Shown here: one piece after another, positions 40,932-49,292 of the stretch
How the letters are laid out: the number at the start of each line of letters is the position of its first letter
Numbering within the stretch: the first letter of the stretch is position 1
Assembly: GCA_045116915.1 (NCBI GenBank)
Contig: JBGUMQ010000046.1
Coordinates: 1 to 64,000, forward strand
DNA from: UBA9732 sp045116915
GTDB taxonomy: Bacteria > Spirochaetota > Spirochaetia > Sphaerochaetales > Sphaerochaetaceae
Direction: 5' to 3'
DNA length: 64,000 nt
Position numbers and translations under genes: made by a program
The notes under the pieces: generated by a model
What the model was told of the DNA's origin: nothing
The model's database searches: none
The model's input: only the letters and a program-made list of their open reading frames with translations

Positions 40932-41656
40932 GATGGCGACTGCATGGATGAGAGCTTCCGGTATGCCTCAATGGCCGTGCGGTCGACGGTCAGCGGCGTG
41001 ACCGAGACATAGCCGTTCATCACGGCATCCAGGTCCTCGTCCAGATTCCTGGTCCCTTTGTATGTGGAGTAACCGCATGCCATGAACATGTCCGGTTCCG
41101 TCTCCTTGAAAGTGTCCTTGAAGAAGGCGTTGCCCTGCCGTGTCAGGAGAATGCCCTTCGGGTCGGCCGGGATGTTCACGTTCCAGATCGGGTTGAAGTC
41201 GAAGTACCTGTTGCGCGTCATGTGGTCGTATATCTTGTCCAGGCTCCTGGCCGCACCGTCGAATGTCTCCGGGATGGTCGAGAACGCTATCGCCCTGCAC
41301 TTGAAGTATGCGGCCTCGAAGATGGCGGCGTCCGTCCCGGAGTAGGCGATGTCCTCTCCGACGTTCAGTCCCCTGTTGATTCCCGAGAGCACCAGGTCGA
41401 ATTCCCTGTCAAGGCCGGTATTGGCGATACGCACGCAGTCGGAAGGCGACGAGTCGACGCTCCAGCATTCGATGCCCTCCAGCCAGTCGACCTTCCTCAC
41501 CTCGAACGACGTGTGGATGTTGATGCTGTGGCTCTTGGCGCTCTGTTCGACCTTGGGAGCAACGATGGTCACATCTCCGAGTTTTGTGGCCCATTTTGCA
41601 AGTATCTCGATTCCAGGGGCCCTTATTCCGTCATCGTTGGTTACAAGTATCCTCAT
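40928..41656 (-). CDS. surE: 5'/3'-nucleotidase SurE
   Basis: A 242-aa cytoplasmic phosphatase acting on nucleoside monophosphates and short polyphosphates. MRILVTNDDGIRAPGI holds the metal-binding Asp pair (NDDG). SAKSHSIN, SVDSSPSDCVRI and LVLSGINRGLNVGEDIAYSGTDAA are further SurE signatures. The ATG at 41656 is preferred to one at 41662 because GAGGG is then six bases away. It overlaps the preceding DHH gene as ATGA, and its stop overlaps the MFS start, showing tight translational coupling. Confidence 0.95.
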   Translation of the reverse strand: MRILVTNDDGIRAPGIEILAKWATKLGDVTIVAPKVEQSAKSHSINIHTSFEVRKVDWLEGIECWSVDSSPSDCVRIANTGLDREFDLVLSGINRGLNVGEDIAYSGTDAAIFEAAYFKCRAIAFSTIPETFDGAARSLDKIYDHMTRNRYFDFNPIWNVNIPADPKGILLTRQGNAFFKDTFKETEPDMFMACGYSTYKGTRNLDEDLDAVMNGYVSVTPLTVDRTAIEAYRKLSSMQSPS

Positions 41657-42645
41657 AGCCATCCCTCGTTTTCCGCCTTGTAGTCCCTGAGCATGCTCTC
41701 CGCATCGTCTATCAGGGCGTACATATCGGATGCTTCCTTTATCGTGGCTCCGGATGCGTTGGCATGTCCGCCTCCGCCGTATCTGTTGGCCAGTTTGTCT
41801 ATGGCTATGAACCTGGATCTGAGCCTGACCCTGATGGTTCCGTCGGGGTTGTCGATGAATGCCAGCCAGATGAGGCATCCCTTTATCCTGTTCATGAACT
41901 CCACGCTGTTGCTGGCCTGCTCGCGGGTGAGGTTGAAGTACTCCTGCATCTTCCTGTCCACGTACAGGTACGCCACTCCGCTGGGGGTGATCTTCATCTT
42001 GTCGAACACGCTGGACTGGAACTTGAAGTATCCGAAATCCTCCAGATAGAGGTTCGCGTAGATGTTCTGCTTGTCCACTCCGAAGTCCAGGAGATATCCT
42101 GCGAGCCTGAGCGTCTCGCCGGAGGTCTCCATGTATTTGAAGCGTCCGCTGTCGGTGACCATGCCGGTGTAGATGAGCGTGGCCGCGCGCCTGTCGCACT
42201 TGAGCACGTCCCTGAAAGTGTATTGGAAGGCCGCCACCATCTCGCAGACCGATGAGCGTTCCGGCTCGACCCAGGCCACGTCACCGTACGGGGTGACGTC
42301 TATGTGGTGGTCGATCTTCACGATCTCGGCGAACTTGTCGTGATGGGGATTCGCGGCGCGGTTGAGGCCGGCGGTGTCCAGCACGATTCCCAGGGCTCCG
42401 TCATAGTCGACGGTCTCCGGGTCAGTCTCCTCCGTACCCATGAAGGCCAGGTGCTCGGACTTGTCCTCGTTCGAGACGATGACCGTCTTTTCCGGGAAAG
42501 ACAGCCTGAGTATGTGCGCAAGGCCGTGGGTCGATCCCAGGGCATCCCCGTCCGGTCTCTGGTGACGGAATATGACGATCCTGTCATACTCCATGATCTT
42601 GGCGAGAACCGCCTTCTTGATATCCGTATTCTGTTCTTTGATCAT
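41653..42645 (-). CDS. DHH/DHHA1 phosphoesterase, NrnA-like (copy 1)
   Basis: A 330-aa cytoplasmic Mn2+ phosphoesterase. RHQRPDGDALGS (DHH motif I), IVLDTAG, VKIDHHIDVTPYG (DHH motif) and the C-terminal DHHA1 signature RYGGGGHANASGA are intact. NrnA-type enzymes degrade nanoRNA and dephosphorylate pAp; related proteins hydrolyse pGpG or pApA, the linear products of cyclic dinucleotide breakdown. Eleven bases separate it from its paralog upstream, and it overlaps surE by four bases. In a genome so rich in cyclic-di-GMP enzymes a pGpG-clearing role is attractive but unproven. Confidence 0.9.
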   Translation of the reverse strand: MIKEQNTDIKKAVLAKIMEYDRIVIFRHQRPDGDALGSTHGLAHILRLSFPEKTVIVSNEDKSEHLAFMGTEETDPETVDYDGALGIVLDTAGLNRAANPHHDKFAEIVKIDHHIDVTPYGDVAWVEPERSSVCEMVAAFQYTFRDVLKCDRRAATLIYTGMVTDSGRFKYMETSGETLRLAGYLLDFGVDKQNIYANLYLEDFGYFKFQSSVFDKMKITPSGVAYLYVDRKMQEYFNLTREQASNSVEFMNRIKGCLIWLAFIDNPDGTIRVRLRSRFIAIDKLANRYGGGGHANASGATIKEASDMYALIDDAESMLRDYKAENEGWL

Positions 42646-42656
42646 ACACTTCCACT

Positions 42657-43607
42657 TTATCCGATATCCGCGGCCATCTGGTCAAGGTCATGGAGCATGG
42701 ACATCGCCGTCTCCCTGTCCGGAACGACCGCCCCGCACGCCTTCTCATGCCCGCCCCCGCCGTATTTCACGGCGACCGGATGCACCACCACGTCGGATGC
42801 CCTGAGCTCGCATTTCACCGTTCCGCTCTCCTCATCCTCCGCGAAGGCGACCCAGATGTGCACTCCCTCAAGGTCGGCCATCGTGTTCACGAAAGCCCTG
42901 ACGGCGGTATGGGAGTTTATCCCCATCTCCTTCAGTTCGGCGCTTGTGACATAGTAATACGCCACTTTGTTCTCCGTGACGTTGAAGTTCAGCATGAATC
43001 TTGCCTTGAGTTTCGTGAAGCCGATGTCCGCGGCATAGAGGTCCTGATAGACCGAGTTCACATCAACGCCGCATTCCATCAGCATGGCGGCCCGCCTGAA
43101 CGTCGCGGCCGATATGCAGTCGAATCTGAAGCGTCCGCTGTCCGTGACCGTGCCCATGAACAGGGCCTTGGCGGCCTCCGGCGGGATGACCAGACCGCAT
43201 TCGACGGCGAAATCGGTTATCATGCCCGCACAGCTCTCGTATGACGGGTCTATCACCTCCACGTCCGCGATCCGGCCGCTGAACAGGTGGTGGTCGATCC
43301 TGACGCTCCTGTCGGCGAGCGTGTAGCGGTCGTCGAAGAGCAGACCGACAGTAGGTGTGTCGACAATGATGGCCAATGCGCCGTTGTACATTGGTGTTTC
43401 AACAAGGTCCATGCCTTTTCCGGCTATCGAATCGTATCTTGTCGCCGGATCCCCGACGACGAACACCTTCTTCTCCGGGAAGTTCCGGTGGATGATGTGC
43501 ATGAGGCCGATCTGGCTTCCGGAGGCATCCCCGTCGGCATTCCTGTGCCTGTGGATGATTATCGTGTCGTGATTCACGATTTCCTGAAGTACGGCCTCAA
43601 ACATCAT
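42657..43607 (-). CDS. DHH/DHHA1 phosphoesterase, NrnA-like (copy 2)
   Basis: A 316-aa paralog of the next gene. RHRNADGDASGS, IIVDTPT, VRIDHHLFSGRI, VTDSGRFRFD and KYGGGGHEKACGA retain all metal and substrate residues. Two consecutive ATG codons occur at 43607 and 43604; GGAGGTGA lies just upstream and favours the second slightly. It overlaps folA by eleven bases. A tandem pair of NrnA-like genes suggests division of substrates, for example nanoRNA versus pAp or pGpG. Confidence 0.9.
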   Translation of the reverse strand: MMFEAVLQEIVNHDTIIIHRHRNADGDASGSQIGLMHIIHRNFPEKKVFVVGDPATRYDSIAGKGMDLVETPMYNGALAIIVDTPTVGLLFDDRYTLADRSVRIDHHLFSGRIADVEVIDPSYESCAGMITDFAVECGLVIPPEAAKALFMGTVTDSGRFRFDCISAATFRRAAMLMECGVDVNSVYQDLYAADIGFTKLKARFMLNFNVTENKVAYYYVTSAELKEMGINSHTAVRAFVNTMADLEGVHIWVAFAEDEESGTVKCELRASDVVVHPVAVKYGGGGHEKACGAVVPDRETAMSMLHDLDQMAADIG

Positions 43608-44124
43608 TCACCTCCATGGGGCGGACGCTGCTGTTCTCATATGTGGTGAACCTGATCGAGTATCCGTTGTCCACCATGGGCTCCGACTCGTACGTCATCC
43701 TCCAGTTGTCCAGCTTGTCCAGGTTGTCGAAGAAGACCTCGGCACCGCCGTCGGCATCGACCTTGGTGAGGAGGACCTTGCCGCAGTACGGAAGGAGCGT
43801 GTGGTACATCATGGCTCCGCCGATCACGAACACATCGTCCGTCGGGTACTTGGCGATCTCGGAGAACAGCTCCTCCAGGCTTCCGACCATGACGAAGCCG
43901 TCCTGCTGTGCGCGTGCCGTGTCCCCGCCCGGCCAGAGCACGATGTTGGTCCTGTTCCTGAGCGGTTTCCCCCCGGGGAAGGAGAGCAGGGTGTTGGAGC
44001 CCATGACCACCACCTTGCCGGTCGTGGTCCTGCGGAAGAATGCCATGTCCGCGGGGAGGCTGAACATGAGATCGTTCTTCCTGCCTATCCCCCAGTTCCT
44101 GTCGCAATGGAGTATCGCCTGCAT
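43597..44124 (-). CDS. folA: Dihydrofolate reductase
   Basis: A 175-aa enzyme reducing dihydrofolate to tetrahydrofolate with NADPH. ATG at 44124 is chosen because GAGGA is seven bases upstream, giving the classic beginning MQAILHCDRNWGIGRKNDL. GKVVVMGSNT, IVLWPGG and DVFVIGGAMMY match the nucleotide-binding strands. Pairing with thyA ten bases upstream is the textbook arrangement, because thymidylate synthase of the ThyA type consumes the folate that DHFR regenerates. Confidence 0.93.
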   Translation of the reverse strand: MQAILHCDRNWGIGRKNDLMFSLPADMAFFRRTTTGKVVVMGSNTLLSFPGGKPLRNRTNIVLWPGGDTARAQQDGFVMVGSLEELFSEIAKYPTDDVFVIGGAMMYHTLLPYCGKVLLTKVDADGGAEVFFDNLDKLDNWRMTYESEPMVDNGYSIRFTTYENSSVRPMEVNDV

Positions 44125-44134
44125 ACGCTTGTCC

Positions 44135-44965
44135 TCAGATCGCAACGGGGATGTCGTACTTCTTCTTGTTGTAGACGTAGTTCTCGAGTTTGATGTCGTC
44201 CGTGGTGAACTTGTAGAAATCGGTCACCTCCGGGTTCAGCGTGAATCCCGGTGCCGGGAACTGCTCGTTCCCGATGATCTCCTCCACGATCGGGATGTGG
44301 CGGTCGTAGATGTGGGCATCGGCTATCACGTGCACGAACTCGCCGGGGACCAGACCGCTGACCTGCGCCATCATGTACACGAGGATCGAGTACTGCACCA
44401 CGTTCCAGTTGTTGGCCGCAAGCATGTCCTGGGACCTCTGGTTCAGGATCGCGTTGAGCGTGTTGCCGCTGACGTTGAACGTCATGCTGTAGGCGCAGGG
44501 GTAGAGTGCCATTTCGGACAGGTCCTGGTGGACGTAGATGTTCGTCAGGATCCTGCGGCTCTGGGGGTTGTGCTTCAGGTCGTACAGGACGCGGTCGACC
44601 TGGTCGAACATGCCCTCCCTGTACTTGTGCTTCACGCCCAGCTGGTATCCGTACGCCTTGCCGATGGTTCCGTTCTCATCCGCCCAGCTGTCCCATACAT
44701 GGCTCTTGAGCTGGTGGATGTCGTTGCTCTTCTTCTGCCAGATCCACAGGAGCTCGTCCATCGCGCTCTTGACGTATGTGCGCCTGATGGTCAGGACGGG
44801 GAACTCCTCCTGCAGGTTGTAGCGGTTCACGATTCCGAATTTCTTGATCGTGTGGGCCGGCGTGCCGTCCTCCCAGTGGGGTCTGACGGGGAGGTCCTTG
44901 TCCGAGAAACCGTTCTCAAGTATGTCCCTGATGTTGCTTACGAATACTCTGTCGGCGTAGCTCAT
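44135..44965 (-). CDS. thyA: Thymidylate synthase ThyA (divergent active-site version)
   Basis: A 276-aa enzyme methylating dUMP with methylenetetrahydrofolate. WADENGTIGKAYGYQLG, RRILTNIYV, NQRSQDMLAANNWNVVQYS, HVIADAHIYDRHI are ThyA motifs. The catalytic Cys is in ALYPCAYSMTFNVSG, where most ThyA proteins have PPCH; Ala replaces the His after Cys. This fits a divergent branch of ThyA known to me from anaerobes, so it is not necessarily a defect. First gene of the operon thyA-folA-DHH-DHH-surE-MFS. A TATAAT and an AAGGAGA lie upstream on the minus strand. Confidence 0.92.
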   Translation of the reverse strand: MSYADRVFVSNIRDILENGFSDKDLPVRPHWEDGTPAHTIKKFGIVNRYNLQEEFPVLTIRRTYVKSAMDELLWIWQKKSNDIHQLKSHVWDSWADENGTIGKAYGYQLGVKHKYREGMFDQVDRVLYDLKHNPQSRRILTNIYVHQDLSEMALYPCAYSMTFNVSGNTLNAILNQRSQDMLAANNWNVVQYSILVYMMAQVSGLVPGEFVHVIADAHIYDRHIPIVEEIIGNEQFPAPGFTLNPEVTDFYKFTTDDIKLENYVYNKKKYDIPVAI

Positions 44966-44991
44966 GTGCGTCTCCTTGTCGCTTCAAGGGG

Positions 44992-44997
44992 ATTATA
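44992..44997 (-). promoter_or_regulatory. -10 box of the thyA operon
   Basis: Consensus TATAAT on the minus strand (complement of 44992-44997), about 27 bases before the thyA start. The hexamer 17 bases upstream (TACTAA) is a poor -35 match, so the promoter may need an activator. Confidence 0.5.
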
Positions 44998-45066
44998 ACC
45001 CATATGGGGACGGATTAGTACCCGATAACAGGACTGTTCTTTTTTTTCAAAAACTGTGTCGGAAAC

Positions 45067-45143
45067 GAGACAAAGTCCGAAAAGGGTGATATAGTAAGGA
45101 GAAGGTGGCCTGTCCGCATATGCCGGACATGGAATCAGACAGG
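45067..45143 (+). promoter_or_regulatory. Promoter and structured leader of the outer-membrane-like gene
   Basis: GAGACA at 45067-45072, 17-base spacer and TATAGT at 45090-45095. The leader of about 70 bases can form two mutually exclusive hairpins that share TGTC: TGTCCG (45111-45116) with CGGACA (45124-45129), and CCTGTC (45109-45114) with GACAGG (45138-45143). Confidence 0.5.
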
Positions 45144-45170
45144 TCATCCACATAAAGGGAGAGTAGTATT

Positions 45171-46226
45171 ATGTACGAGAACAACCGCCACACTAATGCC
45201 CATGGGATCAGGGCCCGCATCGCAGCCCTCGTCCTCATTCTGATTATGCTGGTTGCAGGAAGCGAGATGCTTTTTGCCCAGACCACCACACGCGTCAACA
45301 ACCTCACGGTGGTCCCGTCGTTCGGATTCCGCCGCATCGACTACGGCAGAGGCGGAACTGATGTCACCGGATGGGGTCCCGGACTTGAGATCGCATACGA
45401 CCGCGCTGTCTGCGAGCAGATCCTTTTCGGTGCATCGCTCACAGGTGAGTTCTTCCGCTACAAGGAGGTCGCGAACTACACGGACATCAAGATCTCCGCG
45501 GACATGAAGTTCCAGCTCATTCCCTTCGAGGTCACGGACACCCCGTTCAAGCTGTACTTCTGCGCCGGTCTCGGTATCGATTACGCTTTCTCCGACGACA
45601 TCGGAGGCTCAAGGCTCTATTTCATGGCACGCCCGGGTATCCAGCTGAACTACACACTGATGGAAGGATTCGACATCGTGGCCAACTCATGGGCCGCATT
45701 CACCATCTTTGAAGATGCCCAGGGCCAGCAGAGAAAGGACCAGGCATTCCACGGTTCGATCGGAATCGGTGTTTCCTACTGCTTCGGCGATCCCGCTCCT
45801 GAGGCGAACGCCACAGAGAAGGCCGCAGAGAAGGCCGCCAAGGAAGCCGCCGCAAAGGCCGCTGCCGAGGAGAAGGCCCTTGCAACATCCGAGCCCGCAC
45901 CTGCCGATCAGGAGACCAAGGCCGATGTCGAGCCCGCACCGGAAGCACCCGCAGCCACAGAGCCCGCCCACACCATCGAGCCCGCCAAGGCCCAGACCGC
46001 TGAGCAGACCGAAGAGGCCGCAATCGCCGCTGCAGAGGCAGAGGCCGTCAAGACCGTCGAGGTCTACTCCGACCGCCCGTACCACACTGAGCAGATCAGC
46101 TATGTGACCGACTCGACGGATGTTGCGGTCGTCACCAGCTACACGGTCGATGCTGTCGATATCGAGAAGACGGCTTACTACCACAAGGACATCGTCGTTA
46201 CCAGAACAGTCATGATCTGGGACTGA
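45171..46226 (+). CDS. Outer-membrane beta-barrel-like protein with Ala/Glu/Pro-rich linker
   Basis: A 351-aa exported protein. The N-terminus is extended and basic before the signal peptide (about 1-36, ending LFA). Residues about 40-205 alternate polar and hydrophobic positions with aromatic ends (TVVPSFGFRRIDYG, GLGIDYAFS, GIGVSYCFG), as in small outer-membrane barrels. Residues about 207-295 are a low-complexity Ala/Glu/Lys/Pro linker. The last ~55 residues, with SYVTDSTDVAVVTSYTVDAVD, form a small distinct domain. The linker could span peptidoglycan or the periplasm, so the tail may reach a partner. No OmpA-type peptidoglycan-binding motif is visible. Its own promoter and structured leader imply regulation. 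Confidence 0.7.
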   Translation: MYENNRHTNAHGIRARIAALVLILIMLVAGSEMLFAQTTTRVNNLTVVPSFGFRRIDYGRGGTDVTGWGPGLEIAYDRAVCEQILFGASLTGEFFRYKEVANYTDIKISADMKFQLIPFEVTDTPFKLYFCAGLGIDYAFSDDIGGSRLYFMARPGIQLNYTLMEGFDIVANSWAAFTIFEDAQGQQRKDQAFHGSIGIGVSYCFGDPAPEANATEKAAEKAAKEAAAKAAAEEKALATSEPAPADQETKADVEPAPEAPAATEPAHTIEPAKAQTAEQTEEAAIAAAEAEAVKTVEVYSDRPYHTEQISYVTDSTDVAVVTSYTVDAVDIEKTAYYHKDIVVTRTVMIWD

Positions 46227-46266
46227 GTCCTGACGTAAGACAGTAACGACCAGACGATGGTCATCG

Positions 46267-46294
46267 ATCCCCGGGGTACATGTATTCCGGGGAT
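46267..46294 (+). terminator. Possible terminator after the outer-membrane-like gene
   Basis: Perfect 8-bp stem ATCCCCGG/CCGGGGAT (46267-46274, 46287-46294) with a 12-base loop, followed only by TTGTTA. It lies between this gene and lacZ; the U-tract is weak, so readthrough is possible. Confidence 0.45.
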
Positions 46295-46340
46295 TTGTTA
46301 TATCTTTATATGAAATGTGGGAAAGGAGATACAAAGTCCG

Positions 46341-49292
46341 ATGCAATACAGACTCCGGGACAGGTACTACAGCGATTTCAGCACAATAGATGTGGACAGG
46401 CTGCCGGGACGCAGCTATTTCATTCCTTATCCGTCGCGTGCGGATCTCCCCGGCATCCCTCTTACGGAGAAGCGCTACCGTTCTCCTTTGGTCAGGTGTC
46501 TGGACGGCGAGTGGGATTTCAACTACTACGACGATCCCAACGACCTTCCGCTTGAATTCGATTCGGACGATCTTACATTCGGCAGGATCGATGTCCCCTC
46601 GGTCTGGCAGTACCGCGGTTACTCGCATCCGATGTACCTCAACGTCCGCTATCCGTTCCCGTACAAGCCGCCGGTGATTCCCACACTGGAGCCGGTGAAG
46701 GGGTATTTCAGTGTCCTTGACGGTTTCAGGAAGGCCCCTGCGGATGAGATGAACCATGTGGGACTGTACAGGACGTTCTTCGATGTCGGGGACATGGACA
46801 AGAGATATATCCTGTCGTTCCTGGGAGTCTGCAGCTGCATCGAGGTCCATGTCAACGGACAGTTCGCCGGCTTCTCCGAGGAGTCCCACAATACGGCCGA
46901 GTTCGACATCACATCCATGGTACGGGAAGGTCGCAACGAGCTTGTCTGCGTGGTGCGCAGATGGTGCAACGGCACATACCTGGAGTGTCAGGACATGTTC
47001 CGCAACAACGGCATCTTCCGCGATGTCCTGTTGAGAATATCGGACAAGAACGACATCTGGGACATCGATGTGAAGACACGTGCGGAAGGAGGCGTGTACA
47101 GCGCCGACATCACGGCCTATGTGGATGACGGCGTGGAGGTACGGTTCACGCTGGAGGGCCGGGATGCCGCCGGCAATGCGCTTTCGGTTTCCGCCGGGGC
47201 GGTCTCGAACGACGGCGAAGCCAAGGTGAACCTCGAGGACCTTGCCGTCGGCCAATGGAGCGCCGAGGATCCATGCCTGTACGACCTGTACATCGAAAGT
47301 CCGTTCAGCTGCATACACCAGAGGATCGGTTTCAAGAACATCGAGGTCAGGGGGAACCTTTTCCTTCTCAACGGGCACAGGATCAAGTTCAAGGGCGTGA
47401 ACCATCACGACACCGACCCGAAGAACGGCTACTGCATGACGCCCGACCAGATAGAACGCGACCTCAGGCTGTGCAAGCAGTTCAACATCGACACCGTGAG
47501 GACATCGCACTACGCACCGGACCCGCTGCTCATCGAGCTTGCCTCGGAGATGGGCATCTACATAGTGGATGAGGTCGACATCGAGACCCACGGGGTGCTG
47601 GTGGGGAGGATCCCGCCCACGTACAACAGGCTGTCGAACGACAGGAGATGGATGGAACGCTATCTGAGCCGCACACGCCGCCATTACCAGAGGGACAAGG
47701 CCCTTGCCACGCCTATAGTGATGTGGAGCCTCGGGAACGAGAGCGGCGGCGGATGCAACACGGACGCCACGTATGCGTATTTCAAGAGCGTTTCGGACAT
47801 CCCGGTGCACTATGAGAGCGCAATCTACACGAAGCGCAAGGCCTACGACATAGCCTCGCGCATGTACCCTCCCGTGAAGGAGCTCCACGACATAGGAGAG
47901 GGCGTCTGCAGGACAAGGCAGTTCATGGACCGCCCGTACTTCATGTGCGAGTACGCCCATGCCATGGGAGTCGGGCCGGGCAACATAGAGGGCTACTGGA
48001 AGGAGATCTACAGCTACGACGGACTTATCGGCGGCTGTGTCTGGGAGATGAACGACCACGCCGTCGAGCACGAGGACGGGTCGTACACGTACGGCGGGGA
48101 CCACGGCGAGTGGATCCACGACAGCAACTTCTGCTGCGACGGCATATTCTATCCGGACAGGACCCCGTCCACCGGAGCCTGGATCGTACGCCATGCCTAC
48201 AGGCCCATACGGCTCTCCAGGATCGACGGCAACAGGTTCGAAGTATTCAACACGACCGCGTTCACGGAAGGAAGCGCCTTCCTGATGAAGATCGCCGTGT
48301 CCAACGGCAGGAGCTTCGATTTCGTTCCGGGTGCCAGGCCTCTGGAGAAGCAGCAGGTGGAGTTCGACCTGGGAGAAGTATACGGTGATTGTTTCCTGAC
48401 CGCCGACACCTACGACAAGACCGGACGCCTCGTGTCCACGGAGCAGATCTGCCTGAACGCGGAAATCCTTTCCGATGTCACGAAGACGGACACGCTGCCG
48501 TCATGGTTCCGCATTGAGGACGGCAATCCGAGGATCGACCTTGGAGACACAACGATGTCCCCATCCGAACCATATACCATACTTTTCAGGGCGGAGACCG
48601 ACAACGACAGCATCAATTTCGTTGCAAAGCCCATGCGCAAGTGGTACGGCGGGAAGACGACGATGCTCGGCTGCAGGCAGTCGGAAAGCCGCGCGGTGAC
48701 CGAATGGGCCATCAAGGTACACAAGAAGACATTCCTGTGCACGGACCTCTACGAGGGCTGCACCCTGCCGGACGGAAGCGAGGGCGTGCTGGTCACCAGC
48801 CTGCTCCATTCCATGAAGGTGAAGGCGAAACTCCCCAGGTTCGGGAAGGCCTTCAGGCTGGATCCCTCGTTCGACGATGTCGTGTACAAGGGCCGCAGCG
48901 GGGAGTCCTATGTGGACATGAAGGAGCAGTTCCCGGTAAAGGAGTGCGCATGCAAGGTGGAGGACATGACGGAGCCCAACGTGAAACCGCAGGAAAGCGG
49001 CAACCGTTGCGACACACGATATGCCAGGCTTTCCGACGGGAAGGCGGCCGTGAGGTTCACGGCTGTGGACAATCCGTTCGAGCTTTCCGTGAAGCCGTAC
49101 ACCGACACGGCCCTTGTGGGTATGAAGCACAGGGGGGACGAGAATAAAACAGGAACTTATGTTACAATAAACGGATTCCAGCAGGGTATAGGCACAGGAA
49201 GCTGCGGTCCGTACACACTGGACGAGCATTGCTACGATGCATCCAAAGACCATATTCTGAGATTCATCATCTCGAGGGAGCTTGTGAAATGA
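46341..49292 (+). CDS. lacZ: Beta-galactosidase, GH2 (LacZ type)
   Basis: A 983-aa cytoplasmic enzyme hydrolysing terminal beta-galactosides. ATG at 46341 reads MQYRLRDRYY; an AAAGGAGAT lies 11-18 bases upstream, a little far, and an in-frame GTG at 46317 is the alternative. Sugar-binding, immunoglobulin-like, TIM-barrel and C-terminal beta domains are in the GH2 order. The acid/base Glu (near 467) is in SLGNESGGG and the nucleophile Glu (near 537) in MCEYAHAMG, close to their positions in E. coli LacZ. The length is slightly below the E. coli enzyme. No signal peptide, so substrates must be imported. The stop overlaps the next start as ATGA. Confidence 0.93.
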   Translation: MQYRLRDRYYSDFSTIDVDRLPGRSYFIPYPSRADLPGIPLTEKRYRSPLVRCLDGEWDFNYYDDPNDLPLEFDSDDLTFGRIDVPSVWQYRGYSHPMYLNVRYPFPYKPPVIPTLEPVKGYFSVLDGFRKAPADEMNHVGLYRTFFDVGDMDKRYILSFLGVCSCIEVHVNGQFAGFSEESHNTAEFDITSMVREGRNELVCVVRRWCNGTYLECQDMFRNNGIFRDVLLRISDKNDIWDIDVKTRAEGGVYSADITAYVDDGVEVRFTLEGRDAAGNALSVSAGAVSNDGEAKVNLEDLAVGQWSAEDPCLYDLYIESPFSCIHQRIGFKNIEVRGNLFLLNGHRIKFKGVNHHDTDPKNGYCMTPDQIERDLRLCKQFNIDTVRTSHYAPDPLLIELASEMGIYIVDEVDIETHGVLVGRIPPTYNRLSNDRRWMERYLSRTRRHYQRDKALATPIVMWSLGNESGGGCNTDATYAYFKSVSDIPVHYESAIYTKRKAYDIASRMYPPVKELHDIGEGVCRTRQFMDRPYFMCEYAHAMGVGPGNIEGYWKEIYSYDGLIGGCVWEMNDHAVEHEDGSYTYGGDHGEWIHDSNFCCDGIFYPDRTPSTGAWIVRHAYRPIRLSRIDGNRFEVFNTTAFTEGSAFLMKIAVSNGRSFDFVPGARPLEKQQVEFDLGEVYGDCFLTADTYDKTGRLVSTEQICLNAEILSDVTKTDTLPSWFRIEDGNPRIDLGDTTMSPSEPYTILFRAETDNDSINFVAKPMRKWYGGKTTMLGCRQSESRAVTEWAIKVHKKTFLCTDLYEGCTLPDGSEGVLVTSLLHSMKVKAKLPRFGKAFRLDPSFDDVVYKGRSGESYVDMKEQFPVKECACKVEDMTEPNVKPQESGNRCDTRYARLSDGKAAVRFTAVDNPFELSVKPYTDTALVGMKHRGDENKTGTYVTINGFQQGIGTGSCGPYTLDEHCYDASKDHILRFIISRELVK

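Noticed and set aside
41657..42199. In-frame upstream extension of surE
   Set aside because: It lies wholly inside the DHH gene in another frame; the conserved SurE start MRILVTNDDG and its ribosome-binding site fix the start at 41656.
45687..48194. Open frame of 835 codons antisense to lacZ and the preceding gene
   Set aside because: Crosses two real genes and an intergenic terminator-like hairpin; no motif. LacZ catalytic motifs on the other strand are decisive.
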